Shown: positions 33,557-45,658, counted from the first letter of the stretch. The stretch: DNA of 64,000 bases from Coix lacryma-jobi var. lacryma-jobi (GCA_009763385.1 CM019831.1:111316680-111380679); one strand, 5' to 3'. Notes: a model not told the origin generated them from the letters alone. Program-made: numbers and translations.

Positions 33557-33999
33557 TCCAACAAAATTCACCATGCATATAGAAACGAAAACGTTCTTTA
33601 GAAATAAAACAACTAAAGAACAACATTTTATTCTTGAGTGACCTATGAATCTGGCCTGGAGCGATCTCATGGCTGCTCATTGGGGCGGCGGCGATGTGGA
33701 GCAGGGCTGGGCTGGGCCGTGGCGAGAAAAAGAGGAGACACGATTGGGGCAGCGCCTTGGCTCAGCTCCAAAATCGCGACTACGCCCTGCGAGGGCTAGG
33801 GCCACGGGCAGCGAGGTGGACGCACCGTGCGCGAAGTGGGATTGGGAGCGGCGTGGATGTGGGAGACGTGGGGAGGCGGTTCAGGACGTGGAGCGGTATT
33901 AAGCATGGGAGTTTTTTTTCGCGGGGATTAGGAAGGAGCGGTCCTATTAGTTGGTGCGGTGACGATAACGTCCGGATCTTTTTTAGTCGTAGAGAAGAG

Positions 34000-34021
34000 A
34001 TTATTATTATTATTATTATTA

Positions 34022-34083
<62 letters not shown>
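34000..34083. repeat. Long (ATT)n microsatellite
   Basis: About 28 units of ATT/TTA with a single interruption near 34020. It lies about 20 bp before the left end of repeat A and gives meaningless poly-Leu, poly-Ile or poly-Asn frames. The GC-rich block to its left (33690-33910) has no recognised gene. Confidence 0.97.
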
Positions 34084-35603
34084 GTTGTATAAGTAGTAGG
34101 AGATATCATAATTGTTGATGACTGTTAGGAACAGTAGAGATTTGTGATGTGGGTCTATGGACCAGTTTCAGCAGATTTGGCCCAAAGCCAGATTGAATTA
34201 TTTGAGAATCTTTTCTCCATTTTATGAGATTTTAGTTTAGAGTCCAGGTTCAGTTCAACCAAATCCGAGTGACTAAATGGTTTAGTCCTATCCAGTCACT
34301 TCAAAGTGACTACAGATACAGAAAACTAAATGTTATTTAGTCTCATTTAGTCATAGTGTTTGACCCCAAAGTGACCGAGGGCTTGTTCGGTTGATTTAGA
34401 ATAGCGCCTTGAAATAATTCCCAGCTGGAATGATTTAATAATTTATTTATACTAAACTTTAGGAGCTGAAATTGTTCCTGATGTATATTGAGAAAACCGA
34501 ATGGACTAAAAAAAGGAGAGGACTAAGTTACATTTAGCCGATCACATCACATATATCTAGAACTTCTTTTTCTATGACAAGAATATACTTTTATTTAAGC
34601 TAAAACACGGCCTAGGTATGGGATAACCAAGGTCATCTTACCTCTCTACAAATCTGCCGATATGGTGTCTTAATTTTCAGGGGATATAGTACTTAGTACT
34701 ACTTCTAGTAATTATGAAAAGAAATTATTAATTCTTCCTTACGTTTTAAGATTTTCTAGCTGTAATGTTTATTTGTTCAATAGTATAAATTGGAATGTTA
34801 TAGTAGTGAAAACCTATTCTTTGATATTTTTTGTTTGGTTCCTGTAGTAAAAAATTATTAGTTTGTGTACTAGCATTTGGAGGAAAGTGAGGTCATAGTC
34901 ATAGGCCGGTGGGCCGACTATAATAGACCGAAGGCACATTGATCATCGCAGGCTCTTCAAGGCTCACAGCAGTCGGGACCGATTTTCACAAAGTGGGTTG
35001 GGCCTTGGGATTCCAGGCTTCAAGAAGCAGGGTTTATATAGCCCACGTTCTCTGTTTTTCAAGAGCCACAACAACGTTTTAAGTTGTTTTGTTATCTGCT
35101 GCAAATCAATGCTTAATATTTAGATACAAAATATGGAAACCTTTAGGACAACTTTTTGAAACCAAAGGTTACTTTCAACCTGTTTACTGGTCAATATGAC
35201 GTGGCATATCTTGAGAGGGTGAAGTGAGCAATTTCTTGTTTATAAAGCAGAGCAATTCTTTGCACATGGTCTTACAGGAAAGAAACAGGGTTAGACCAGG
35301 AGTCCAGGACAGGTGGTTTCCTAGGTGCATGAAACATAAATAGTCTATACTGTGATTCAAAATAGATAATATACAAGAAACAGGCTGCATTTTTTCTAAG
35401 AAAATCTGAAATGGTCTACTGCTTATTCAAGGTCATTCAGATTTGACAAAGGAGGGAGGCACGTCATATCGATCTTGTAGGGGCAATGTATTCTTCAGCA
35501 GCAGATGACTTCCAAAGCAGCATGCATGGTCCCCAACTATAAAAACATCGAATTTATCTTGTCGATTGCACGCTTATCCTCATTGACAATCCTAAAAATG
35601 ATG

Positions 35604-35919
35604 TCAACCTGAATTGTGCCTGCATTTTAATCGCCTCACCCATGTCAAACCGACATCGTCAGACAACAGATTAGCACCAGCTGTCAGGTATTCCGAGAAG
35701 GGCAGATCATCCGATTGAGTTTGCAATTCCAGAGTCAACCTCTCCGACCATGTCGATTCGCGGCCCCAACAAATTGGAAAGGCTGAACAATTCCTGGTTC
35801 TTATCGTTCTGAATCTCAAGCTGTGGATTGTATTCGCCTGCGTGAGCCACACGCAATCTTTTTAACTGAACCCGGCCGCTTTCATCCTTGGTAGCATTAT
35901 TTTTTCTAATAATCATCAA
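35604..35919 (-). pseudogene. Captured gene fragment conserved in repeat copies A, B and C
   Basis: On the minus strand the sequence encodes KNNATKDESGRVQLKRLR, then VAHAGEYNPQLEIQNDKNQE. After a one-base shift, QSDDLPFSEYLTAGANLLSD and VGLTWVRRLK follow. The same peptides, with a few changes and different small lesions, appear in copy C (about 52630-52954) and in part in copy B (about 40750-40930). The pattern of basic and acidic stretches and a conserved frame suggests an exon of a host gene caught inside the repeat before it multiplied. I cannot name the gene. Heat-stress transcription factors have C-terminal parts of similar composition, but that is only a guess. Confidence 0.45.
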
Positions 35920-36337
35920 TTCAGAAGCTAGTGTCGTTTGGACTTTCAGTTCTTGGCTGGATGTTTCTTTCAGAGCAAATATATTATCTGGGTGGTTTGT
36001 GTCAGAGAGTCAGAGCATGCATGCACCGTTGTTCCTCTGGTGGAGGCTGCATTCATATGTTATAATGTCAGTTTTCTAGTGAGTTCTTCCAACAAAAAGA
36101 GGGAAAGAAATATAAAAAATGTACCTAATGATTGCTACATAGATAATATTTGCAGCGCTACAGGATTACATTTAGCCTGGTGACAAAGCTTGTGAAATCA
36201 TGGAAGAGAAGTTGGAGAACATTACAGAACTCTAGCTAGTATGGTAGTATGTTCAGAACATCACGGTTGACCTTCAGGTAAGTATGTAGGACATCAAATC
36301 AAGCTTGGCACTTTTCTAGTTTCTTCAAGCTTACAAA

Positions 36338-37267
36338 CACTTCTGGAAAACCGTACTTTGCCGAGTGTCTCATATTTTACCGAGTGCAAAATATCATGGT
36401 ACTCGGCAAAGCTATATTTTGTCGAGTGTAGCACTCGGCAAAATTTTGCACCCAGCAAAGAAGGCTTTGCCGAGTGCCAGACACTCGGCAAAGTAGGGCA
36501 CTCGGTAAATCTAGACTTTGTCAGCAAAGATAAGCGCTAGACAAAACTTAGGTGGACCGTGACGGTGGCCACCTACAGTTAGCTTTTGCCGAGTGCCAGC
36601 CGTCATGCACTCGGTAAAAAAATGTTTTAATTTTTGTGAATAAACTCTGCCAAGTGCCATCCTTGAGCATTGGGCAAAGTGTTTTTATTTTTCTGAAAAA
36701 CCAACTTTGCCGAGTGCCATCCTTGAGCATTGGGCAAAGTGTTTTTATTTTTCTGAAAACCAACTTTGCCGAGTGTTTTCTAGCCCCGGCACTCGGCAAA
36801 ATTCAGCTGACCAAACGGGTGTTCATTTGACTTCGTTTTAAAACTTTGTAGTTTTAAAACAGCTGACCAAACGGGTGTTCATCGGACCAAAATGAAAGTT
36901 GTAGATCTTAAAAAGTTTTAAAACTTTGTAGTTGATATTATTCATTTGACTTTGTTTTGGGTCCTAAATACTCATTTCAATATTAGATTGATATAAAATG
37001 GCACGACGAAAATCTAATTTGGACACAAACAAGTTGTAGGTGGAGTGGTTACGGGATGGGAATGTGGAGCAACAGGTTAAGGGTTCCAACATTAGCACTG
37101 ACAAACGCTTGTGTTCTAATGACGCCGCTCACCAAATTTAAAATTATTTTTCCTATTTTTAGCCTGTTTTTTAGATTTTACATCGTTGTCGGGTTTTAAA
37201 AACTGCTGCTGGTATGGTACTGTCGGATTAAAATCCAATAGTGAAACGGGATTTTGAACCGATAGTG
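36338..37267. mobile_element. CACTA-like non-autonomous segment (copy A)
   Basis: It begins CACTTCTGGAAAACCG (compare CAGTACTGGAAAAC at 53376 in copy C) and ends AACCGATAGTG, so the outer bases fit CACT..AGTG. The first 460 bp is full of TTTGCCGAGTG and CACTCGGCAAA words in both orientations, a well-known subterminal repeat of grass CACTA transposons. There is no transposase. No 3-bp target duplication is visible, so one or both ends may be approximate. Confidence 0.55.
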
Positions 37268-37316
37268 TTGTAAACATCTGGGGTAGTCTGTTGATGTTTG
37301 TCTTGCCACTCCTCAA

Positions 37317-37814
37317 AGCAACTCTAGCAGGACCCCTACTTAAGACTTCGTAGCTAAATATGAGGGTCCAGTCAAAAAAAACGAGCTCCTGCAGGGCCCT
37401 GTAGGGTCCTGAAATTTGGGTGGGCTCTCAAATCTTTCCCTGACACCTCATTCCTATTTGCCCAATAGCTCGACCCCCATCACTGCAGGCGCTCTCTCTC
37501 CTCCCGCGACGCTCTCCCTCTCCTTCCCGCGATGGTCGTCGGACTTCCCACAACGACGGACTTCCCTCAACCCATGATGGTCGACTTTGGGTCACTTCCC
37601 CGTCACGGCCCGCACCATCAGATCCATATTATGTTTTGCCCAAGTTAGTCTGACAATCAGGTCTCACATGTCATTAATAATTTAAATGAATTTGAGTACT
37701 CTATTTTGAGTTGCATTGTTGGAGTGTAGCCTAAAAAACTAAACTCTGAAAGGTACGAGAAATACTCAAATTAAAAGTAGGGATCCTGTTTTAGGGGCTA
37801 CTGCTGGAGTTGCT
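37317..37814. mobile_element. Small inverted-repeat element (MITE-like), about 500 bp
   Basis: AGCAACTCTAGCAGGACCCC at the left end is the inverted match of the right end (AGCAACTCCAGCAGTAGCCC read on the minus strand), with three differences in 20. It is present in copy C as well, where a Tekay-like LTR truncates its right end (54835). No clear target duplication was found. Confidence 0.6.
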
Positions 37815-38053
37815 CTTAGATCCTTTTTATTATACATAAGACTCTCAAATCTCTCGGTCTCTCCGCTCCTCTCTTCTCTTTTTTAATAATAACAAGGAGG
37901 AGCATGACTCTAGCAGTCGAAGAAGGACATTGTAATCGTCGTAGCAGCAAGAGTAGAAAATGGATATATTATGCATGGATCAATGCATGCATAGTGTGTT
38001 GCTTGGGAAGTGCGATCCATCCCAATGCAGCCCAGACCGGTAGGTCGACGAGT

Positions 38054-38854
38054 TTATTTGGCGGTGTAGGCGGTATCGGGCTTCCAATTTTCGGGAATGA
38101 CATCTTCGTAGGCAGTCTTGGTGCCTCCCTCGGTGGTGATTTGGACGGTGACAGGGAACTTGAGCGGCTTGGCGCTGTCCTTCCTCCAGATGGCACCCCA
38201 GGAGTGTTTGAGGGGCTCGTACGCGTCAGAGCCCTTCTCCTTGATGTCCACCGCCACAACGTCACCATCACCATCGACGTACTTGACCAGCAGCGCAAGA
38301 TAGTTAGGGTTGCATCCCTTCTCAACATGGAAGGTGACCTTTTCGCCGTACTTGCACTTGACCCGCCGGAACTGCATGTCGATGATGCCCGCTTTGCGTA
38401 GCTTCTCCTCCTCGCCCTTCTTGGCCATGGCGCCAAACGCGGTGCCATCCAGGTCGAAGTGGTAGGCGGCGATAGGCTCATAGTTCATGTCCGTGATGTA
38501 CACCACCACGGGCTCACCAGAGCACTCGGCCGGCTTGTCACACTTGACCTCGAAGCAGGAGCCACAGCCAAGGCCGTCCTTGAAGATGGGGACGTTGCCG
38601 CACGCACCCATGCTATTGAAAGGGGCCTTGTTCACATCCTTGTACCCACACGCACCACCGTTGTCAGGGGGCCCGGCACCTGTCGGCTTGCCGTACCACG
38701 TCGCCTTCGCTTCCAACCAGTCGCTGCCATAGCTGGCTGTGATGTTCTTGCCCGGGGGAACCTTAGGAGGACCGCACCAGGCACCGCCCACCAACAACGC
38801 AAGCATCGCCACCACCACGACCTGCATCGACGACATCATCTTCTTCACTGCCAT
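38054..38854 (-). CDS. EXPB: Beta-expansin, group-1 grass pollen allergen type
   Basis: This is an intact 266-residue, intronless frame. Beta-expansins are secreted proteins that loosen grass cell walls by disrupting non-covalent links between polysaccharides; the group-1 pollen type acts during pollen-tube growth. A signal peptide spans residues 1-27 (hydrophobic VVVVAMLALLVGG, then WC|GPP). The mature start KVPPGKNITASYG carries an N-glycosylation site (N37). The double-psi barrel (about 50-165) has TWYG (52-55), cysteines 69, 84, 97, 100, 105 and 111, Asp122 and the HFD motif (132-134). The C-terminal cellulose-binding-like domain (about 170-262) has SWGAIWR (218-224). Cys167 and Cys181 are extra. 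The ATG at 38854 lies in a good context (AAAGATGG). The end VIPENWKPDTAYTAK is usual for the family. Codon use is GC-rich against AT-rich flanks. It is the only intact host-type gene here. Confidence 0.95.
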   Translation of the reverse strand: MAVKKMMSSMQVVVVAMLALLVGGAWCGPPKVPPGKNITASYGSDWLEAKATWYGKPTGAGPPDNGGACGYKDVNKAPFNSMGACGNVPIFKDGLGCGSCFEVKCDKPAECSGEPVVVYITDMNYEPIAAYHFDLDGTAFGAMAKKGEEEKLRKAGIIDMQFRRVKCKYGEKVTFHVEKGCNPNYLALLVKYVDGDGDVVAVDIKEKGSDAYEPLKHSWGAIWRKDSAKPLKFPVTVQITTEGGTKTAYEDVIPENWKPDTAYTAK

Positions 38855-38918
38855 CTTTCTACAATCGGTGGATGCTATGCAACTACGATGCGATGAATGA
38901 GCAAGTGGCCTGGGCTCC

Positions 38919-38926
38919 TATTTATA
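38919..38926 (-). promoter_or_regulatory. TATA box of the beta-expansin gene
   Basis: On the minus strand GGCCAATATAAATAGG contains TATAAATA about 65 bp upstream of the ATG, with a CCAAT box touching it. A start about 30 bp downstream would give a 5' leader of about 35 nt. The upstream region available before repeat B begins (39101) is only about 170 bp. Confidence 0.7.
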
Positions 38927-39100
38927 TTGGCCAGAGATCAAATGAGCTAGCATGCACACACTGGAGTTAGAGACAAAGAGGTCATGCATGCATGGCCGAG
39001 TGAGTTGCTCTTGGCCGCCGGTTAATTGGTTCCAGTCGGGAGGCCAACTCTCTGCACACATGTTCATCACGCCGTGATCCGAGGCAGCCATTTTCATGTC

Positions 39101-40956
39101 GTCCCCCTCATGCTGGTCTCTTGTCTTGTATTTTGAATTCCCGGCCTCATTATTGCATTACCAGCCAAATGATTTATGGGAGGAATCATAGACCGGTCGA
39201 GAAGACAAGACATTATTTACTTTTATATATTTATATCATAATTATTGATGACTGTTAGGAACAGTAGAGATTTGTGATGTGGGCCTATGGACCAGTTTCA
39301 GCAGATTTGGCCCAAAGCTAGATTGAATTATTTGAGAATCTTTTCTGCATTTTATGAGGTTTTAGCTTAGAGTCCAGGTTCTGTTCAACCAAATCTGGGT
39401 GACTAAATGGTTTAGTCCTATCTAGTCACTTCAAAGTGACTACAGCTACAAAAAAACTAAATGTTATTTAGTCTCATTTAGTCATAGTGTTTGACTCCAA
39501 AGTGACTGAGGGCTTGTTCGGTTGATTTAGAATAGTTCCTTGAAATAATTCCCAGCTGGAACGATTTAATAATTTATTTGTACTAAACTTTAGGAGCTGA
39601 AATTGGTCCTGGTGTATTTTGAGAAAACCGAATGGACTAAAAAAAGGAGAGGACTAAGTTACATTTAGCCGATCACATCACATATATCTAGAACTTCTCT
39701 TTCTATGATAAGAATATACTTTTATTTAAGCTAAAACACGGGCTAGGTATGGGACAACCAAGGTCATCTTACCTCTCTACAAATCTGCCGATATGGTGTC
39801 CTAATTTTCAGGGGATAAAGTACTTAGTACTACTTCTAGTAATTCTGAAAAGAAATTACTAATTCTTCCTTACGTTTTAATATTTCTAGTAATGTTTATT
39901 TGTTCAATAGTATAAATTGGAATGTTATAGTAGTGAAACCTATTCTTTGATATTTTTTGTTTGGTTCCTGTAGTAAAAAATTATTAATTTGTGTACTAGC
40001 ATTTGGAGGAAAGTGAGGTCATAGTCATAGGCCGGTGGGCCGACTATAATAGACTTAAGGCACATCGATCATCGCAGGCTCTTCAAGGCTCACAGCAGTC
40101 GGGACCGATTTTCGCAAAGTGGGCTGGGCCTTGGGATTCCAGGCTTCAAGAAGCAGGATTTATATAGCCCACGTTCTATGTTTTTTGAAGAGCCACGACA
40201 ACGTTTTAAGTTGTTTTGTTATCTGCTACAAATCAATGCATAATATTTAGATACAAAATATGGAAACCTTTAGAACAGCTTTTTGAAGCCACAGGTTACT
40301 TTCAACCTGTTTACTGGTCAATCTGGCGTGACATATCTTGAGAGGTTGAAGTGAGCAATTTCTTGTTTATTAAGCAGAGCAATTCTTTGCATATGGTCTT
40401 ACAGGAAAGAAACAGGGTTAGACCAGGAGTCCAGGTGGTTTCCTAGGTGCATGAAACATAAATAGTCTATACTGTGATTGAAAACAGATAATATACAAGA
40501 AACAGTCAGTTGCATTTTTTTCTAAGAAAATCTGAAATGGTCTACTACTTATTCAAGGTCATTCAGATTTGACAAAGGAGGGAGGCACGTCATATCAATC
40601 ATGCAGGGGCAATGCATTCTTCAGCAGCAGATGACTTCCAAGGCCATGGTCCCCAACTATAAAAACATCCAATTTATCTTGTCGATTGCATGCTTATCCT
40701 CATTGACAATCCTGAAAATGATGTCAACTTGAACTGTGCCTGCATTTTAATCGCCTCACCCATGTCAACCCGGCATCGTCAGACAACAGATTAGCACCAG
40801 CTGTCAGGTATTCCGAGAAGGCCAGATCATCCGATTCAGTTTTCAATTCTAGAGTCAACCTCTCCAACCATGCCGATTCGCGCCCCCAACAAAATTTGAA
40901 AGGCTGAACAATTTCTGGTTCTTATCGTTTTGAATCTCAAGGTGTGGATTGTATTC
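39101..40956. repeat. Dispersed repeat, copy B (1.9 kb)
   Basis: It matches the left half of copy C (from 51000) and, from about 39231, of copy A. Its left border (GTCCCCCTCATG) is exactly the point where in copy C a copia LTR is attached. On the minus strand that border is the purine tract of a copia element. So B begins with the tail of a copia interior without its LTR. The right border (GTATTC at 40951-40956) cuts through the captured gene fragment. It lies directly upstream of the expansin promoter. Confidence 0.85.
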
Positions 40957-43900
40957 ACAATAGGTATATTGCTTGTTTGTAGGGATAGCCAGAATTTTCC
41001 ATTTGGGAGGATCTGGTGGAGTGCACGACTGCACATATAGAGAGGCGGATAGACATCTGCATGTCTGATATGCCTTTTATTAATATCAGTTAGTTCTGTC
41101 CATTCTTTGTTGTCTATGCCTCTTATAATTTATCTGTTCAAAGAGCAAACACAAATGCTTAATTAAAAATAAATTAGATCATCCCCATTTGTCTCCAGCA
41201 GTTGTGGTTGCAGCCAGACCTTTTGTATGATCTGTATTGGTCAATGGTCATCACTTGGTGTTTGTCATTGCTGAATTAACCTAACATACTACTCTATTCA
41301 TCGACTACATATTTTGGTATAACGAGAGATGAAATCTACTATCCACATATATCTCCATCTGCAATCTGTCTACCAGGATCAAGCAAGACAGGTGTGCGGT
41401 AAACTGAAATTTGAACTCTAAACAAGGTGGTTCAGTTTTTGTAAAGATTTTAAATCGATGAACTAAGAATTGATAATGTTGCTCATCACCATTGCAGCGC
41501 TGTATTCATCTGGTCCTTCAGCAATCCCAAGCTACTGAGCAAGGATGCTCCCTCTTTTCCGACCTACTTTGAGGAGGAACCAGATTGACTGCATATTGTT
41601 CATCAGAGACTTCATAGGAAATGGACCTAGAGGGTCTAAACTAGAAGATGCTATAAGCATATTGTATACCAACTTTCTTATTATCTAACTCAAATTCAGT
41701 TGTCTGAACAAGTTTTTCTATGGATGTTATCAATTGTCAGAACTTCCTATAATCCTACAGATGTTCAATGTTTTGAACCATCATAGCAAGCACTCTTAAT
41801 GGGATGTGCCATCTAATTCTTGTATGTTGTTGCTAATGATCATTTGACAGTAATGGAACCAAATTATTATACAGATTTTGTTGTTTGCAAATTCAAAGAC
41901 CATAATGTTGTTGACAATTTATTCCTACCATTTGCTATGTCAATGGTTTGATCCTGGTAGTTTTTGTCGTGGTGCACTGGCGCGGCTACATCTTAAAACA
42001 GTTGCTACAGAATGGCTACTTGACCATATATAATAATTTAATAGTTATAGGTGTTGCCAAATTATGATGGCAGGGCGCCCGAAGGGCGCCTGATGTTCCA
42101 GTGTACATGCAACTTGACCTCAAGCTCGACGTCAGTGATGGCCGGGGATGCCACCACCGTCGATCCCCACACTGTGATGGGCTTCCCATCTAACGATCGA
42201 TGAATTGAAACGTTAAACCCAATAAATAATAATATTGTGGCAAGGAAGTTGCTGCCGCTGACCTGGGAGCCTCGCTACAATTTGGGTTCAATTAAATCAG
42301 TTGGAGGGAAATGAGGAGGGACTTGTTCTTTTTTCGCTAGATGATTGGATATGTGACGGTGAGCGGTAACTACAGGCATTTCTGACTTTTGCGGTACATA
42401 GATTTCTGAGAGGGAAAATTTGGTGGTTGAAAATTTAGCTTGGCTTTGTAAAATTTGTTGTGGAAAAATAAGCTTGGCTTGGGAAAACACGTACGAGTAT
42501 ATATCAGTTTCCATTTTTTTTCCAAGAAGGTACAGATCAAATTAGCTTGCCTTGTGAAAAAAATGTAAGAATATCTAAGAGTGTCTGTATCCGAAATTTC
42601 CAGCATCCCTTTAATCATATAGTACGGATCACATTCCTGCAAAATTTTGAGGAAAATGAATTCCTTCAATTTAAGAATACTAAATGGATCTATAAAAATA
42701 AATTTTGATTTATTTTCTGTATTTGATTCTATATAATACTAGATTAAACTAACTACAAGTTATTTCGTGAGCAGTGACTACTTATGTAAGTTTTATAATA
42801 TTAATAATATTAATCGATTTAAAATATTTTAAGGTAATGGCTAATGTTAATTTTAATATTAATACTAATACAAAAGAAAAAATATTAATGATGAAATAAT
42901 TGCCAAAAAATAATTATAATAATATCTAAATTTGGTCACGAGTTTTTTAAACTAAATTTGCAATATATTTTGGACCCATAAGCATTCCATAAAATTCAAA
43001 CAATATTAATAAACTAAGGGCTATACATTGTTCACATATAGATATATCATCACTTAGTTAAATATAACTATGTGAGAGATATATCTATTTATGAACAATG
43101 TGCAAAACCACTGCATTAAAAATGATTTGAAATTTTCATGGAATGCTAATGCACCAACGGATATTACAATGCAAGTTTTTATAATTTTCCAACCAAGTTT
43201 AGATACTACTACAAATATTATATAGTAATTTCATAAAATATTTACAATAATAACTAGTTTGGTCAGAAAATCCTACAAATGCACACAACAACATATTCCA
43301 GGCTCATAAGCATTCCGTAAGAAATTCAAACAATTTTACTGAGCTGGGACTAAACACTGTTTATAAATATATACATCCTTCACTTAGTTGTACCAAAATT
43401 TTGACATCAATGAAATAATAATTGTTTGGTGGTTAGGTGGTTGCTGCCCAATATTTCTGGCTGATGTTCGAACCTTATGTATGACACAATTTTTCCCTGA
43501 TTTATCGTTTTTTCAAATGCCATGAATAGTTTGCAAATATTTTACCAAAAAACAAATGTGCACAAATAATTCCATGAAGTTTTCAGTGTTCTTTTAAACT
43601 TAAAATTTTCAGACATTTTAAACCTTTATTATATTAAGTCATGAAATATGATATGACAATAGAAAACTACGAATATAACAATTGAGATAATTAAACTTCC
43701 TCGAAAACATTTGTAAAATTGTTCTTGGCCTCCTTGCCCCCCAAGTTCTACCTAACCACCTCTCAATGTCGCCTTCCTCTCCAATCCCAATCACCAGTGA
43801 TTACTGAACTTCGAGAAAAAGTGGATCGGTATGACAAAATAAGACCAAATCTTTTCACGATTCGTATGGAAGAAGCATCCGGACGGTTGTGACATAATCA

Positions 43901-45650
43901 CTACATCAGTTGGTAGAATGTTCTACCACCACTCCAGGTGTGTTGTCTTTCTCCACATGACTTAGAGCATCACCTAGCTAGATATGTTCATTGGGAACAC
44001 TTTGTCTGTAATATTATTTTGTGTTACAACAACATATGTATTTGTAACATATTCTATATGTTCTAGTTATGTGTTACAAAACACTACCATATTGTAATAT
44101 TTTATTTGTAACATTAATTTTGTGTTACTATATCATTGTCAGTAACATATTTGTATAGAACAAATGTTGTGTGTTACAAACCATGGTTGTAACCTATGGT
44201 TTTGTGTTCCTACGAAACTTCTTTTTAACACATTGCTAGATATGTTACAAGAATGTGTTATAATATCTATATTTTGTAGTAGTGCAATAAATCTGGTCAT
44301 AGTAGTGAAAGTATCATTTTTTTTACGATAGTACAACACATGTTCATGTTTGAATTATCATGATATTATTTTTTTGCGTTGCAATGCACAACAGCATTTA
44401 CATAGTATAATGAAAAATTGTGATGTGCAAACAAACATTCTAATTGTTTGGGGGCAGGGGGTACATAAATCAGAGTTAAATGGGCCAAATATGAAGTTAT
44501 ATATATTGCTTAATAGTCCTCTCGTTTTTTTATGTTGGCAATTTTAGGAGAATCTATTAGTTGTTGTTCTAGAAGTCACTACAATGAGAGCATCAAAGAA
44601 AAGAGTTTCCTAAGGCATCTAATGCATGGAAGTTTGTCTCAAGAATTAGTAGTATATATACTCCCCTATAGGTCCCTACAAGAAGTCATTTTGGACATTA
44701 ATATGGTCTCAAAAAAATAACTTTGACCACTGTTTTTTGGCTATAAAATATAATCAATACTCCCAATTTTGTAAATCATATGTTGTTTTGATTTTTTTCA
44801 GCACATCCACTTTGCTATGTATCTAGATATAGTAATATGTCTAGATATATAGTAAAATCGATGTACCAAAAAAAGTTCAAAACAAGTTATAATTTGGAGC
44901 TACATTTCGAGATGAATCTACTCGTATCACTTTCATATTTTTAAACTTAACTTAAAGAATTTATTTGTAGTCATCAAAATTTAAAATACATTTAACTTAA
45001 TAGCACAACTTCTTTAATTTTATAGAATCGGAGGGAGTACGTGTGTCTGTGGTGGTTTATGATACATGGCCAACTCCAATTCGGATATAAGAATATACTG
45101 AGAGAGACCAAACTCCAGTCGGCACAAAAAAAAAAAAAAGGAAAGAAGCATCGCCGCGCCGTACGCGTCTTCCAGTCTTCCTTCCGGATCATATCACCCA
45201 TGACGACGCGTGGCCCGGTCTCCTGCGTCCTGCAGCGTGGTCCGAGGGAGGTGCTGGACGCCGGCGAGGGACGGCCAGCGGGCGTCTCGATGGAGTTGGA
45301 GTTGGAGAGGCACCCCGCGAAGATGGCGGCGGAGAGGGCAGCCAAGTTCATCATCCGGTGCGTCGTCCTACTCGTACATTATGATTACACCTGTTTGTCT
45401 TTTTTTTTTTAATTTAGGTTTTTGTTAATCAATAAACACAATCACCACGCACGTAACGTACATACCTGATATGATATCCCCATAGTAGTTATCTTAAATA
45501 AATAACTGACCCTTTTCTGTGTTTTATTTATATATATGAGTTATTTAGGGTATGTTTGAGCTAATTGTTTGTAGTCAGTTAATTTTTGGCCCCAGCGCAT
45601 CCAGCGAGAGGGCTGATTCTTTAGTTAGTTAATACCGTAAGTGTTTAATT
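40957..45650. other. AT-rich intergenic DNA
   Basis: There is no convincing gene. A hairpin GGGCGCCC-gaa-GGGCGCC occurs at about 42075. A long foldback lies at 42977-43152, with a partial direct copy at about 43306-43400. Near 43899-44284 many TGTTACAA/TTGTAACA words and a right end TTTTGTAGTAGTG suggest a CACTA-like fragment, but the left end (CACTACATCAG) pairs poorly. A GC-rich patch at 45160-45360 is open on the plus strand and could be a lone exon. At 45540-45660 there is repeat-like AT-rich sequence. Confidence 0.5.
42977..43152. repeat. Foldback (imperfect inverted repeat, about 176 bp)
   Basis: The left arm includes AAGCATTCCATAAAATTCAAA and CATTGTTCACATATAGATATAT. The right arm has their inverted matches, ATATATCTATTTATGAACAATG, TTTGAAATTTTCATGGAATGCT. 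The loop is short. A partial direct copy of the left arm (AAGCATTCCGTAAGAAATTCAAA) lies at about 43314. It could be a small foldback transposon. Confidence 0.7.
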
Positions 45651-45658
45651 ACTAATTG

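Larger units (their letters stand above)
34104..37814. repeat. Dispersed repeat, copy A (3.7 kb)
   Basis: It shares nearly its full length with copy C (51132-54835), and its left half with copy B (39101-40956), all in the same orientation. A and C look more similar to each other than to B. Inside it are a small transposon-like piece starting GGGCTTGTTCGGTT (about 34378), a conserved minus-strand reading frame (35604-35919), a CACTA-like segment (36338-37267) and a small inverted-repeat element (37317-37814). It lacks the first 130 bp that B and C share. It ends about 240 bp downstream of the expansin stop codon. Confidence 0.85.

Noticed and set aside
33996..34109. Poly-Asn, poly-Ile and poly-Leu frames
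   Set aside because: They are translations of the ATT microsatellite and have no coding value.
42060..42095. Hairpin GGGCGCCC-gaa-GGGCGCC as a Helitron 3' end or terminator
   Set aside because: A Helitron end needs CTRRT shortly after the hairpin; here TGATGTTCC follows. Rho-independent terminators do not apply to plant nuclear DNA.
43899..44284. CACTA element between CACTACATCAG and TTTTGTAGTAGTG
   Set aside because: Only the outer six bases pair, and the flanks (AAT and CAA) do not form a 3-bp duplication, so the boundaries are not supported.
45200..45374. GC-rich plus-strand stretch that could be a first exon (MTTRGPVSCVLQRGP..) with a GTGCGT donor
   Set aside because: No further exons, no recognisable domain and no promoter evidence. 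It was left as a remark in the intergenic entry rather than called.
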